Below, one piece after another: positions 16,501-25,300 of a stretch of 64,000 nucleotides of DNA; the stretch's first letter is position 1, and each line of letters starts with the position of its first letter. The notes beneath the pieces were generated by a model that did not search any database, was not told where the DNA came from, and was given only the letters and a program-made list of their open reading frames with translations. The stretch is from the NCBI RefSeq assembly GCF_900104525.1, contig NZ_LT629711.1:744001-808000 (forward strand), written 5' to 3'. The stretch comes from Pedococcus dokdonensis. GTDB taxonomy: Bacteria; Actinomycetota; Actinomycetes; Actinomycetales; Dermatophilaceae. The position numbers and the translations under genes were made by a program.

Positions 16501-17607
16501 TCAGGGCCTCGTCCTGTCAGGGGTGGCACCCGCGCCTCGCGGGAGGTCCACCGTGGTGCGCAGACCACCGTCCTGTCGAGGGGTGAGGGTGAGGGTGCCG
16601 TCGTGCGCCCGGACGATCGTGTCGACGATGGCCAGGCCCAGCCCCACACCCGCGTGGTCGCTGCGCGTGCGGCCCACGCCGCGCTGGAACGGCTCGCGGA
16701 GCGTGGACACCAGGGCCTGGCTGAGGTGTCCGCCGGTGTTCTCGACGCTGAGCGTGACCGACCCCTGACGCGTCTCGGTGCTGACCCAGACCCGACCGTG
16801 CTCGGCCAGGTTGTGCACGATCGCGTTGTGCACGAGGTTCGTCGTCATCTGCTGCAGCAGCGTGGGCGAGCCGGCGGCCAGGGCCGGCGCCCCCGAGGTC
16901 TCGACGCTGACCCCGCGACGCTCGGCCATCGGCAGCAGCGTCTCGGCTGCGTCCTCCGCCAGCAGCGACAGGTCGACGTCCTCCCGCGCGAAGGACCGCT
17001 GGTCGGCCCGACTCAGGACGAGCAGCGCCTCGGTCAGGTCGATGGCCCGAGTGGTGACGACTTGGAGCCGGTCGACGAGCTCGCGCGGGTCGGCGCCGGG
17101 GTCCTTCCGGGCCACGTCGAGCAGGGTCTGGGTGACCGCCAGTGGAGTGCGCAGCTCGTGGGAGGCGTTGGCCGCGAAGCGCTGCTGCTCGGCCACCCGA
17201 GCCTCGACCCGGGCGAGCATCGTGTCGAACGCGTCGGCGAGCTCGCGGAACTCGTCGTTGCGCCCTTCGAGCCGGATCCGGTGCGAGAGCGTCCCGCTGG
17301 TGGCGAGGCGGGTCGCGTCGGTGATCCGGCTGAGGGGGGCGAGCATCCGACCCGCGAGGAACCACCCACCCACCAGCCCGAAGACGAGCAGGAACGCCAT
17401 CGCCCGCCCCGCCCAGGGCGAGAACGCGTCCTGCAGGTCCTGGCGGCTCGGGCTGAACGGGCCCGGACCGAAGGACGAGCTGGTGGGCACGTAGCGCAGC
17501 AGGAAGACCCAGACCGTCGCGAGCAGCACCCCGCCCGCGGCCATCAGGAACCCGGCATAGCTGAGGGTGAGCTTGAGGCGGACGCTCAGGCCGGGTGCCC
17601 TAGCCAC
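16501..17607 (-). CDS. VanS-like sensor histidine kinase
   Basis: Codes for 368 residues from GTG 17607, overlapping the regulator by 8 bases. Two membrane segments (about 14-38 and 70-90) flank a short external loop rich in Ser/Pro/Gly; a HAMP domain follows (LAPLSRITDATR...), then the H box FAANASHELRTPLAV, the N box NLVHNAIVHN and the G box GVGLGLAIVD. It belongs to the OmpR-partner class. The divergent vanY- and vanZ-like genes suggest it responds to cell-wall stress or glycopeptides, by analogy with VanS. Confidence 0.88.
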   Translation of the reverse strand: MARAPGLSVRLKLTLSYAGFLMAAGGVLLATVWVFLLRYVPTSSSFGPGPFSPSRQDLQDAFSPWAGRAMAFLLVFGLVGGWFLAGRMLAPLSRITDATRLATSGTLSHRIRLEGRNDEFRELADAFDTMLARVEARVAEQQRFAANASHELRTPLAVTQTLLDVARKDPGADPRELVDRLQVVTTRAIDLTEALLVLSRADQRSFAREDVDLSLLAEDAAETLLPMAERRGVSVETSGAPALAAGSPTLLQQMTTNLVHNAIVHNLAEHGRVWVSTETRQGSVTLSVENTGGHLSQALVSTLREPFQRGVGRTRSDHAGVGLGLAIVDTIVRAHDGTLTLTPRQDGGLRTTVDLPRGAGATPDRTRP

Positions 17608-18313
17608 GGTCGCCCGCGGCGGCCCGACCCGGCCCGGGGTCGGAGTCCACGGCCTCCGTCTCGATGCGGTACCCGACGCCCGGCACGGTGCGGATCACCC
17701 AGGGCTCGCCGAGTCGCTTGCGCAGTGCGGACACGGTGATCCGCACTGCGTTGGTGAAGGGGTCGGCGTTCTCGTCCCAGGCCCGTTCGAGCAGCTCCTC
17801 GGCGCTGACCACCCCACCGTCCGCGGCCACGAGGACCTCGAGCACGGCGAACTGCTTGCGGGTCAGCGCGACGTAGCGACCGTCGCGGTGGACCTCGCGC
17901 CGGAACGGGTCGACGCGGACGCCGGCGGCCTCGAGCACCGGCGGCCGGTTCTGCGACCGGCGCCGGTCGAGGGCCCGGAGCCGCAGCACCAGCTCGCGCA
18001 GCTCGAACGGCTTCGTCAGGTAGTCGTCGGCACCCAGCCCGAAGCCCGTGGCCAGGTCGTCGAGCCGGTCGGCGGCGGTGAGCATGAGGATGGGGGTGCC
18101 GGTCCCCGAGGCGACGATGCGGCTGGCCACCTCGTCGCCGGACGGGCCCGGGATGTCACGGTCGAGGATCGCGATGTCGTAGGCGTTGGTGGCCAACAGC
18201 TCCAGCGCGACGTGGCCGTCCCCGGCGAGGTCGGCGGCAATCGCCTCGAGGCGCAGGCCGTCGCGGATCGCCTCTGCCATCAACGGCTCGTCCTCGACCA
18301 CCAGCACCCGCAT
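17600..18313 (-). CDS. VanR-like OmpR-family response regulator
   Basis: Codes for 237 residues. Receiver: MRVLVVEDEPLM (acidic pair), DIAILDRDIPG (Asp acceptor), MLTAADR and DYLTKPFELREL. The DNA-binding winged helix spans about residues 128-222 (LTRKQFAVLEVLV, then RITVSALRKRLG and IRTVPGVGYRIE). It is first in the operon, followed by the kinase. TAGCAT lies six bases before the ATG, so the message is probably leaderless. The divergent promoter region holds two direct repeats 11 bp apart, the usual layout for OmpR-type dimers. Confidence 0.92.
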   Translation of the reverse strand: MRVLVVEDEPLMAEAIRDGLRLEAIAADLAGDGHVALELLATNAYDIAILDRDIPGPSGDEVASRIVASGTGTPILMLTAADRLDDLATGFGLGADDYLTKPFELRELVLRLRALDRRRSQNRPPVLEAAGVRVDPFRREVHRDGRYVALTRKQFAVLEVLVAADGGVVSAEELLERAWDENADPFTNAVRITVSALRKRLGEPWVIRTVPGVGYRIETEAVDSDPGPGRAAAGDRG

Positions 18314-18319
18314 GGGGCG

Positions 18320-18325
18320 ATGCTA
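18320..18325 (-). promoter_or_regulatory. -10 box of leaderless vanR-like gene
   Basis: TAGCAT on the minus strand ends 6 bases before the ATG at 18313. Confidence 0.55.
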
Positions 18326-18335
18326 ACGAGAACGC

Positions 18336-18353
18336 GTGTATCGCCGGTGTATC
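18336..18353. promoter_or_regulatory. Direct-repeat site for the VanR-like regulator
   Basis: GTGTATC at 18336-18342 and again at 18347-18353: two identical heptamers one helical turn (11 bp) apart, between the divergent vanR-like and vanY-like genes. OmpR-family dimers bind such tandem repeats, so it is a plausible target of the adjacent regulator, possibly controlling both directions. Confidence 0.55.
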
Positions 18354-18400
18354 CGAAACCTCATACGCCCCTGCAACGCGGCGGTGGCTTGGGTTGCGGC

Positions 18401-19123
18401 ATGAGTCCTGACCCACTGACCCACACGCCCCTGCGACCGACTCGCTCGACCGCGCTCGCCGTGGCACTCCTCGTCGCTGCGGCGGCCGTCGCCCTCGTCG
18501 CCCTGACACCGCTCGACCTCACGTCCCTGGGGCTCGGCTCCCGGACGGAGACCGGCACCGTGCACCCGGGTGGGAGCGCAGCGGGCTCGGCGATCCCGCC
18601 GAACCTCGAAGGCGCCCCCGTGACCCACGACGCACGACCCGCGCGCACGACCCCCACCGCCGCTCCTGGTGAGGGGGCACCGGCGGGCACGAGCGGTGGT
18701 GGGTCGGTGCTCGACGAGACGGATCCGACGGTGGCCAACCTCGACCCGGACCTGCTGGCCGCCCTGCGCACCGCAGCGGGCGCAGCCCGTGACGACGGGG
18801 TCGAGCTGGGCGTCAACAGCGGATGGCGCTCCGCCGCCGAGCAGGAGCGGCTGCTCGACCAGGCGATCACCCAGTACGGCTCCGAGCGGGAGGCCCGTCG
18901 CTGGGTGGCGACCCCGGAGACCTCCGAGCACGTCTCCGGCGACGCCGTCGACGTCGGCCCGACGCGGGCGGCCAGCTGGCTGGAGCGCAACGGTGCCGCC
19001 TACGGGCTCTGTCGGGTCTACCGCAACGAGCCGTGGCACTTCGAGCTGCGTCAGGGTGCCGCCCTCGACGGTTGCCCCCGGATGTATGCCGACCCCACCC
19101 AGGACCCCCGGATGTCGCGATGA
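18401..19123 (+). CDS. VanY-like D-alanyl-D-alanine carboxypeptidase (M15)
   Basis: Codes for 240 residues. An N-terminal hydrophobic anchor (LAVALLVAAAAVALVAL, about residues 19-36) is followed by a low-complexity linker to residue 105 and then the M15 domain: VNSGWRS, SEHVSGDAVDVG (zinc His and Asp) and EPWHFELR (catalytic and zinc residues). It should trim the terminal D-Ala of peptidoglycan stem peptides outside the membrane, removing the glycopeptide target. Its stop overlaps the VanZ-like start, and it faces the VanRS-like pair. Confidence 0.9.
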   Translation: MSPDPLTHTPLRPTRSTALAVALLVAAAAVALVALTPLDLTSLGLGSRTETGTVHPGGSAAGSAIPPNLEGAPVTHDARPARTTPTAAPGEGAPAGTSGGGSVLDETDPTVANLDPDLLAALRTAAGAARDDGVELGVNSGWRSAAEQERLLDQAITQYGSEREARRWVATPETSEHVSGDAVDVGPTRAASWLERNGAAYGLCRVYRNEPWHFELRQGAALDGCPRMYADPTQDPRMSR

Positions 19124-19743
19124 CCCTGCTCGGCTCACCCACCCTCCTCGGCACCGAGACCGGCGTCGTCCTCGCGACGACGGCGGCGCTGCCGCTGGTC
19201 GTGCTGTGCGCGATCGCCCTGGCGGGCCGACGGATCCACCTCGGTATGCCGCGTGGCCGGGCCTGGCGGACCTCGCTCACCGAGGTGGGCATGGTCTACG
19301 GGACGGTGCCGGGCGTGTGGATGACCATGCTCCCGGGGATGCGGGCCGGCGAGGTCGACGGAGCGGTGAGCCTGGTGCCCCTGCGCGACCTCCCCACGAT
19401 GTCGACCTTCCAGGTGGTGGGGAACCTGCTGATCTTCGCCGCGTTCGGGCTGCTCGCGCCGTGGCGATGGCCCGCCCTCGCGTCTGTGCCGCGTGTCGTC
19501 GCGGTGGCCGCGCTGGCCTCCGGGACGGTCGAGACGGCGCAGTACGTCTTCCGCCTCGACCGGGTCTCGTCCATCGACGACGTGCTGCTCAACGCCTCGG
19601 GCGCGGGCCTGGCCTGCGCCGTCTCGATCGTCGTCCTCGGCGTCGGCCGGCTCGCCGCTGCAGTGTCACGGCGGCACCGGCGCGGCGCGGTGACCGCAAT
19701 CCGAGCCACCTGCCCACCCGCTGGGACGCGCACCTATCCTTGA
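19120..19743 (+). CDS. VanZ-like membrane protein
   Basis: Codes for 207 residues starting in an ATGA overlap with the vanY-like gene. Four or five hydrophobic segments, with VVGNLLIFAAFGLLAPWR and ETAQYVFRLDRVSSIDDVLLNASGAGL matching the VanZ signature (N-x2-x-F-x-P, then S-x-D-D-x-x-x-N). VanZ proteins give low-level teicoplanin resistance or alter envelope properties by an unresolved mechanism. The tail after residue 185 is basic. Coupling to vanY makes a two-gene cell-wall module. Confidence 0.85.
   Translation: MTLLGSPTLLGTETGVVLATTAALPLVVLCAIALAGRRIHLGMPRGRAWRTSLTEVGMVYGTVPGVWMTMLPGMRAGEVDGAVSLVPLRDLPTMSTFQVVGNLLIFAAFGLLAPWRWPALASVPRVVAVAALASGTVETAQYVFRLDRVSSIDDVLLNASGAGLACAVSIVVLGVGRLAAAVSRRHRRGAVTAIRATCPPAGTRTYP
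19735..19740 (+). promoter_or_regulatory. aroG: -10 box of leaderless aroG
   Basis: TATCCT ends 6 bases before GTG 19747. It lies within the last codons of the vanZ-like gene. Confidence 0.6.
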
Positions 19744-19746
19744 CCG

Positions 19747-21098
19747 GTGAGCACCACGCAGCACCACGACGCCCTCGCCAGCCTCGCGGCCGGCGCCGAC
19801 CTCCCGGCTGCCCAGCAGCCGGACTGGCCGGACGCCGCCCGACTCTCCAGCGCTGTCGCCGAGCTCGCGTCGTATCCGCCGCTGGTGTTCGCGGGGAGTG
19901 CGACGTCCTCAAGTCCCGGATGGCTGCCGCGGCCCGCGGTGAGGCCTTCGTCCTGCAGGGCGGCGACTGCGCCGAGACCTTCGCCTCGGCGACGGCCGAC
20001 AACATCCGCGACCGGGTCAAGACCATCCTCCAGATGGCCGCGGTCCTGACCTACGGCGCCTCGGTCCCGGTGGTCAAGGTGGGCCGGATGGCCGGCCAGT
20101 ACGCCAAGCCGCGCAGCAGCGGTGCCGAGACGCGCGAGGGAGTCAGCCTCCCGGCCTACCGCGGCGACATGGTCAACGACTTCGACTTCACGCTCGAGGC
20201 GCGCACCCCCGACCCGCAGCGGCTCGTGCAGGCCTACCACGCGAGCACCGCGACCCTGAACCTCGTCCGGGCGTTCACGCAGGGTGGCTTTGCCGACCTG
20301 CGCCACGTGCACGACTGGAACCGCGGCTTCGTCGCCAACGCCGCCAACAGCCGCTACGAGCGGTTGGCCAAGGACATCGACAAGGCGATGAAGTTCATGC
20401 AGGCCTGTGGGGCCGACTTCGACGCCATGCGCACGACCGAGTTCTTCTCGTCGCACGAGGCCCTGCTGCTCGACTACGAGCGCCCGCTGACGCGGATCGA
20501 CAGCCGCACCGGTGAGCTCTACGACACCAGCGGCCACTTCATCTGGGTGGGCGAGCGCACCCGCGACATCGACGGCGCGCACGTCGACTTCGTCTCGAAG
20601 GTGCTCAACCCGATCGGGGTCAAGCTGTCGGCCAAGGCCGAGGTCGACGACGTCCTGCGGCTGATCGACAAGGTCGACCCCGACCGCGAGCCCGGGCGCC
20701 TCACCTTCATCACCCGCATGGGTGCCAAGACGGTGCGCGACGCGCTGCCCACGCTGGTCGACAAGATCACCGGCAGCGGCGCCCAGGTCACCTGGATCTG
20801 CGACCCCATGCACGGCAACACCTTCGAGTCGGCCAGTGGCTACAAGACCCGCGACTTCGAGGACGTGGTCGAGGAGGTGCGCGGCTTCTTCGAGGTGCAC
20901 CAGGGCCTCGGCACGGTGCCCGGTGGCATCCACGTCGAGCTCACCGGCAACGACGTCACCGAGTGCATCGGTGGCGCCGAGAAGATCCTCGACGCCGACC
21001 TCAACAAGCGTTACGAGACGGTCTGCGACCCGCGCCTGAACCACCAGCAGAGCCTCGAGCTCGCCTTCCTCGTCGCCGAGATGCTCGCCAAGGACTGA
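19747..21098 (+). pseudogene. aroG: Class II DAHP synthase, split by a one-base frameshift
   Basis: The enzyme condenses phosphoenolpyruvate and erythrose 4-phosphate, the first step of the shikimate pathway. The first ~50 residues (ending SYPPLVFAG) are read from GTG 19747; the rest, starting ECDVLKSR and including FVLQGGDCAETF, KVGRMAGQYAKPRS, THITRMGA-like and DPMHGNT motifs, is in the frame one base back. The break falls at GGGG 19893-19896; a fifth G restores one continuous protein of about 450 residues, the normal family length. As the only DAHP synthase seen here and essential for prototrophy, this is more likely an assembly error than a dead gene. Threonine aldolase follows after four bases. 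Confidence 0.88.
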
Positions 21099-21102
21099 CC
21101 GG

Positions 21103-22170
21103 ATGCCGCCCACCGCACCTCCCGTGCACGTCGACCTGCTCTCCGACACCCTCACCAAGCCCACCGACGCGATGCGTCGCGCCATGGCCGACGCGCCGGT
21201 CGGCGACGACGTCTTCGGCGAGGACCCCACGGTCCGCCGGCTCGAGGCGCGGGTGGCCGAGCTGCTCGGCCACGAGGACGCGCTCTTCGCCCCCACGGGC
21301 TCGATGGCCAACCAGCTCTGCCTGCGGCTGCACGTGGGTCACGGCGAGGAGCTCGTCGCCGACTCGCTCGCCCACGTGCTACGCGCCGAGATGGGCGCTG
21401 CCGCAGTGCTTTCCGGCATCTCGTCGCGGTCGTGGGTGGCCGAGCACGGACTCCTCGACGCCGCCCAGCCGTTGGCGCTGATGATCCCCGACGGCGGCAC
21501 CTACCAGGTCAACACGCGGCTCGTCGTCGTCGAGAACACGCACAACTTCGGCGGGGGCACGGTGCAGCCGCTCGACCAGATCGAGACGCTGCGGGCCGGC
21601 ACCAGGGACCGTGGCGTCGCCATGCACCTCGACGGGGCGCGCCTCTGGAACGCGCACGTCGCCACCGGGGTCCCGCTCGACACCTACGGCCGGCAGTTCG
21701 ACACCGTGAGCGTCTGCCTCTCCAAGGGGCTCGGGGCACCGGTGGGCTCGGTCATCGCAGGTTCGCGTGACCTGATGGCCAGCGCCCGGATCTGGCGCAA
21801 GCGGTTCGGTGGCGGGATGCGGCAGGTCGGCATCCTCGCGGCGGCCGGGCTGCACGCCCTCGACCACCACGTCGAGCGGCTCGCCGACGACCATGCCCGG
21901 GCGCGCCGGTTCGCCGACGCAGCAGCTGCCGGCCGGCCTGGCTCCGTCGACCCGCAGCGGGTGCAGACCAACATCGTCGTCCTGGACGTGTCGGGTGCCG
22001 GGTGGGCCCCGGCCGGCTTCGTCGAGGAGGCCGGCCGACGCGGCATCCGCCTCTATCCGGTCAGCGCCACGGCGGTGCGGCTGGTGTGGCACCTCGACGT
22101 CGACGACGCGGGCACCGACCTGGCCATCGAGACGCTCGTCCCGCTGCTGGAGTCGGGTCCGTCCAGCTGA
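21103..22170 (+). CDS. ltaE: Low-specificity L-threonine aldolase
   Basis: Codes for 355 residues. A PLP fold-type I enzyme that cleaves L-threonine to glycine and acetaldehyde. Visible landmarks: HVDLLSDTLTKPTDAMR, DDVFGEDPTV, PTGSMANQL (substrate/phosphate binding), VVENTHNFGGG, MHLDGARLWNA (PLP Asp) and VCLSKGLGAPVGS, whose Lys forms the Schiff base. The ATG is four bases after the aroG stop, suggesting co-transcription. Confidence 0.92.
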   Translation: MPPTAPPVHVDLLSDTLTKPTDAMRRAMADAPVGDDVFGEDPTVRRLEARVAELLGHEDALFAPTGSMANQLCLRLHVGHGEELVADSLAHVLRAEMGAAAVLSGISSRSWVAEHGLLDAAQPLALMIPDGGTYQVNTRLVVVENTHNFGGGTVQPLDQIETLRAGTRDRGVAMHLDGARLWNAHVATGVPLDTYGRQFDTVSVCLSKGLGAPVGSVIAGSRDLMASARIWRKRFGGGMRQVGILAAAGLHALDHHVERLADDHARARRFADAAAAGRPGSVDPQRVQTNIVVLDVSGAGWAPAGFVEEAGRRGIRLYPVSATAVRLVWHLDVDDAGTDLAIETLVPLLESGPSS

Positions 22171-22230
22171 GCCGTCGCCCGGCAGCCGCGGGGGCACCCG
22201 ACTGGGCGCGCGCGGGCAGACGGCCTGGAG

Positions 22231-23211
22231 TCAGACGTCGTGGTGCAGGAGCTCGGCCGGCCGGTCCTCGGCCGCCGAGGCGCCGTCGCGGGCGGGGCGC
22301 CTCCCGAGCACCTCGACGACGTACATCGCCGCCAGCACCATCGAGCCACCCACCACCATCCGGGCGGTCAGTGACTCGCCGCCGAAGAGCACCGCGAAGA
22401 ACGTCGCGAACACCGGCTCCATCGTCATGACGATGGCGGCCCGGGTGGCCGGCAGGTGTGACTGCGCCCAGGTCTGCGCCCACAGCGCCACCGCGCCGGC
22501 GACGAGCGCCATGTAGAGCAGTGCGGTCCACTGCCCACCGGTCGCAGGCAGGGTGATCCCGCCGGGCACGGCAGCGACCAGGGTGACCGCGGCGATGACG
22601 AAGGCCTGCACGGTCGCCAGCCCGGTGGCCGACTCGGCGGTCGAGTACCGGCCCAGGCCGACGATGTGCAATGCGTAGAGCGCGGCCGAGGCGAGCGTCA
22701 CCGCCTCGCCGTAACCGACCGACAGCCCCCGCAGGGACAGCACGGCCAGTCCCGCCGTCGCGAGCAACACGGCCGCCCAGGTGACCCGGTTGATGCGGTC
22801 GCGCAGCAACACGGCGCCGAGCACCGGAGTGAGGACGACGTAGGTGCCGGTCACGAAGCCCGACACCGATGCCGCGGTGTGCTCGAGGCCGATCGTCTGC
22901 AGCAGCTGGGCCAGCCCGTAGAGCACACCCAGGGCGACGCCGATCAGCACCTGGCGCCTGGTCAGCGCGAGCGTCTGGCGCCGGAACACCACGGCCATCA
23001 CGACCGCGGCGATCGCGAACCGCACCGTGAGGAAGTCGGCCGAGGGGACGTGCGCGACGAGGTCGCGGATCAGGAAGAAGGTCGAGCCCCAGACCGCCGT
23101 GACCGAGACGAGCAGCAGCGTCGCGAGCCGGCTCGCGGGGAAGCGCTCGGACCCCACGTCGGTCGACTCGCTGTTGGACAAGTCGCTGTTGGACAACTCG
23201 CTGTTCGACAA
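22231..23211 (-). CDS. EamA/DMT-family transporter
   Basis: Codes for up to 326 residues with ten hydrophobic segments in two homologous halves (VTAVWGSTFFLIRDL near the start; LLYMALVAGAVALWAQTWAQ and MEPVFATFFAVLFGGE in the second half). It is probably a metabolite or amino-acid exporter. The longest frame starts at TTG 23211, one base after the kinase stop, and begins with three copies of an SNSEL-like pentapeptide from a 15-bp DNA repeat; GTG 23157 is an alternative start that would leave the repeat untranslated. Confidence 0.82.
   Translation of the reverse strand: MSNSELSNSDLSNSESTDVGSERFPASRLATLLLVSVTAVWGSTFFLIRDLVAHVPSADFLTVRFAIAAVVMAVVFRRQTLALTRRQVLIGVALGVLYGLAQLLQTIGLEHTAASVSGFVTGTYVVLTPVLGAVLLRDRINRVTWAAVLLATAGLAVLSLRGLSVGYGEAVTLASAALYALHIVGLGRYSTAESATGLATVQAFVIAAVTLVAAVPGGITLPATGGQWTALLYMALVAGAVALWAQTWAQSHLPATRAAIVMTMEPVFATFFAVLFGGESLTARMVVGGSMVLAAMYVVEVLGRRPARDGASAAEDRPAELLHHDV
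23163..23211. repeat. 15-bp tandem repeat at the transporter start
   Basis: Three copies of a 15-bp unit (TCGCTGTTGGACAAC with one or two changes) at the junction between the kinase stop and the transporter. Confidence 0.8.
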
Positions 23212-23212
23212 C

Positions 23213-25186
23213 TCAGACGATGACGAGCTTGATGGTGCTGCCCTTGGGCTGCTCGCTGTTCGCGCCCGGCTCCTGGCTGCGGACCGTGCCGAAGATGCCG
23301 CCCATAAAGCGCTCGACGGTGACGTTGAACCCGGCGTCCTTGAGGATCTGGGTCGCCTCGCCCTCCTGCTTGCCCTGGACGTCGGGCACCTTCACCAGGA
23401 CCGGGCCCTTGGAGACGACCAGCTTCACGGGATCACCCTTGAAGAGCGTGCCGCCGGTCGGGCTCTGCGAGATCACGCTGCCCTTGGGGACGGTGTCGCT
23501 GTTCTGCTGCTCGGTGGCGTCGACCTCGAGCCCGGCCTTGGACAGCGCGTCCACCGCCTCGTTGGCGGGCTTGCCGGTGAAGTCGGTGACCTGGATCGGC
23601 TGGCGTCCCTTGGAGATGACGAGGTTGACCTTGGTGCCGCGCTTGAGCTGGGCGCCGACCTTGGGGTCGACGCTCACGACGAGGCCGGCGGCGACCTTCT
23701 CGTCGAAGGCCTCCTTGCTGCTGCCCACGGTGAGCTTGGTCGCGGTGATCTGGTCACGCGCCTCGGCGGCGGACTTGCCGACGACGTTCGGCACGGCATA
23801 CCGCTCCGGTCCCTTGGACACGGTGACCTTCACGTCGGTGCCGCGGCGGACCTCCTGGCCCGCGCCGGGGTCGGTCGACATGACGATGCCCTTGGGCACC
23901 GACTCGTCGAAGCTCTGCACCTCCTCGGCGCCGAGGTGGGCCTGGTCGAGGGCGGCCTGGGCCTGGGCGAAGGTGAGCGACGTGGTCGGGGGGACCACGG
24001 TGGGGGAGCCGGGACCGGCGAGGAACCACCAGCCGGCGAGACCGGCCACCAGGGCGACCCCGAGAGCGGCCCAGATCCAGCGCCACGGCCCGCGACCGTG
24101 CGGCTCGTCGTCGTAGGTGTCGACGACCCGGCCGTGCAGCACCGGAGGCGTGGTCGGGGTGCGGTCGATGGGCAGTGCCACCGGAGGCAGGGGGCGGGCA
24201 GCCTGGGAGGAGTGCCTTGGCTCGTGCTCGGCGTCGGAGTGCACAGGAAGTGCGCTGGTGCGCTCGACGGCCACCGTGCTCGCCCCGCCACCGACCGCGG
24301 CCGGACCCTCGGGGCGCCGGTCGAGCTCGGCCGGCGTGAGCATCGCCCGCGACTTGCGGACCTCGGCGAGGAAGTCCTCGGCGTCGTGGGGTCGCTGGTC
24401 GGGGTCGCGCGCGGTCGCGAGGGCGACGAGGGCGTCCAGCTCGCCGGGCACCGAGCTGACCCGCGACGACGCGGCCGGGATCGAGCCGTGCACGTGCTGG
24501 TAGGCGATGTGGATCGGGGTGTCACCGGTGAACGCCTTGGTGCCGGTGAGCATCTCGAACAGGATCAGCCCCGCGGCGTAGACGTCGCTGCGCGCATCGG
24601 CGATCCCGCGCTCGACCTGCTCGGGGGACAGGTAGGCGACCGTGCCGAGCAGCACCCCGGTCTGGGAGTGCGAGGTCTGGTTGGAGACCGCCCTGGCCAG
24701 CCCGAAGTCGGCGACCTTCACGGTGCCGTCGCCCTCGCGCAGGATGATGTTCTCGGGCTTGACGTCGCGGTGGATGATGCCGCCGCGGTGCGCGGCCCCG
24801 AGGGCCTGCAGCACCGGGGCGAGGATGTCGAGGGTGGCGCGCGGCGTGAGCGGGCCCTCGGCCTTCATCACCTCTCGCAGGGTCTGCCCGGGCACGTACT
24901 CCATGGCCAGGAACATGTGACCGTCGTCCTCGCCCTGGTCGAACACCGACACCACGTTGGGGTGTGACAGGCGGGCGGCCGAGCGGGCCTCCCGCTTGAA
25001 CCGGCTGACGAAGGCTTCGTCCTGGGCCAGGTCGTGGCGCAGCACCTTGAGGGCCACGTCACGGTCGAGACGGGTGTCGAGGGCGAGGTAGACCGACGCC
25101 ATCCCACCGTCGGCAATGTGCGACAGGACGCGGTAACGCCCGTCGAACACCCGACCGAGCAACGACTCGGTGACACCTGAAGACAC
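23213..25186 (-). CDS. pknL: PASTA-domain Ser/Thr protein kinase (PknL-like)
   Basis: Codes for 657 residues from GTG 25186. Kinase domain at about residues 15-275: GGMASVYLA glycine loop, VALKVL Lys, HRDVKPENI catalytic loop, VADFGLAR (DFG), SPEQ. A juxtamembrane linker leads to one membrane segment (WIWAALGVALVAGLAGWWFLA), then four PASTA repeats of about 67 residues (each ending VSKGP or similar) outside the cell, which in this family bind muropeptides or lipid II. Neighbours (LysM protein, Rv2175c-like protein, prenyl synthase, aroG) match the pknL locus of M. tuberculosis, where Rv2175c is a kinase substrate. TACACT six bases before GTG decides the start. Confidence 0.92.
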   Translation of the reverse strand: MSSGVTESLLGRVFDGRYRVLSHIADGGMASVYLALDTRLDRDVALKVLRHDLAQDEAFVSRFKREARSAARLSHPNVVSVFDQGEDDGHMFLAMEYVPGQTLREVMKAEGPLTPRATLDILAPVLQALGAAHRGGIIHRDVKPENIILREGDGTVKVADFGLARAVSNQTSHSQTGVLLGTVAYLSPEQVERGIADARSDVYAAGLILFEMLTGTKAFTGDTPIHIAYQHVHGSIPAASSRVSSVPGELDALVALATARDPDQRPHDAEDFLAEVRKSRAMLTPAELDRRPEGPAAVGGGASTVAVERTSALPVHSDAEHEPRHSSQAARPLPPVALPIDRTPTTPPVLHGRVVDTYDDEPHGRGPWRWIWAALGVALVAGLAGWWFLAGPGSPTVVPPTTSLTFAQAQAALDQAHLGAEEVQSFDESVPKGIVMSTDPGAGQEVRRGTDVKVTVSKGPERYAVPNVVGKSAAEARDQITATKLTVGSSKEAFDEKVAAGLVVSVDPKVGAQLKRGTKVNLVISKGRQPIQVTDFTGKPANEAVDALSKAGLEVDATEQQNSDTVPKGSVISQSPTGGTLFKGDPVKLVVSKGPVLVKVPDVQGKQEGEATQILKDAGFNVTVERFMGGIFGTVRSQEPGANSEQPKGSTIKLVIV

Positions 25187-25192
25187 CCGCAA

Positions 25193-25198
25193 AGTGTA
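25193..25198 (-). promoter_or_regulatory. pknL: -10 box of leaderless pknL
   Basis: TACACT on the minus strand, six bases before the GTG at 25186. A longer frame starting at ATG 25216 would have to read through this box. Confidence 0.55.
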
Positions 25199-25300
25199 GG
25201 AGGTCTGACCGGTCATCTCGTGCAGGCGGGTCCGTGGGTGGTGTCCCGGCTCACACGAGCACGGCGCCGAGCAGCCGCGCCACGGGTCGGGAAAGGCACG

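Noticed and set aside
19893..19900. Programmed -1 frameshifting in aroG
   Set aside because: Only four Gs, no clear slippery heptamer or downstream structure, and no precedent for this enzyme known to me; a missing base is simpler.
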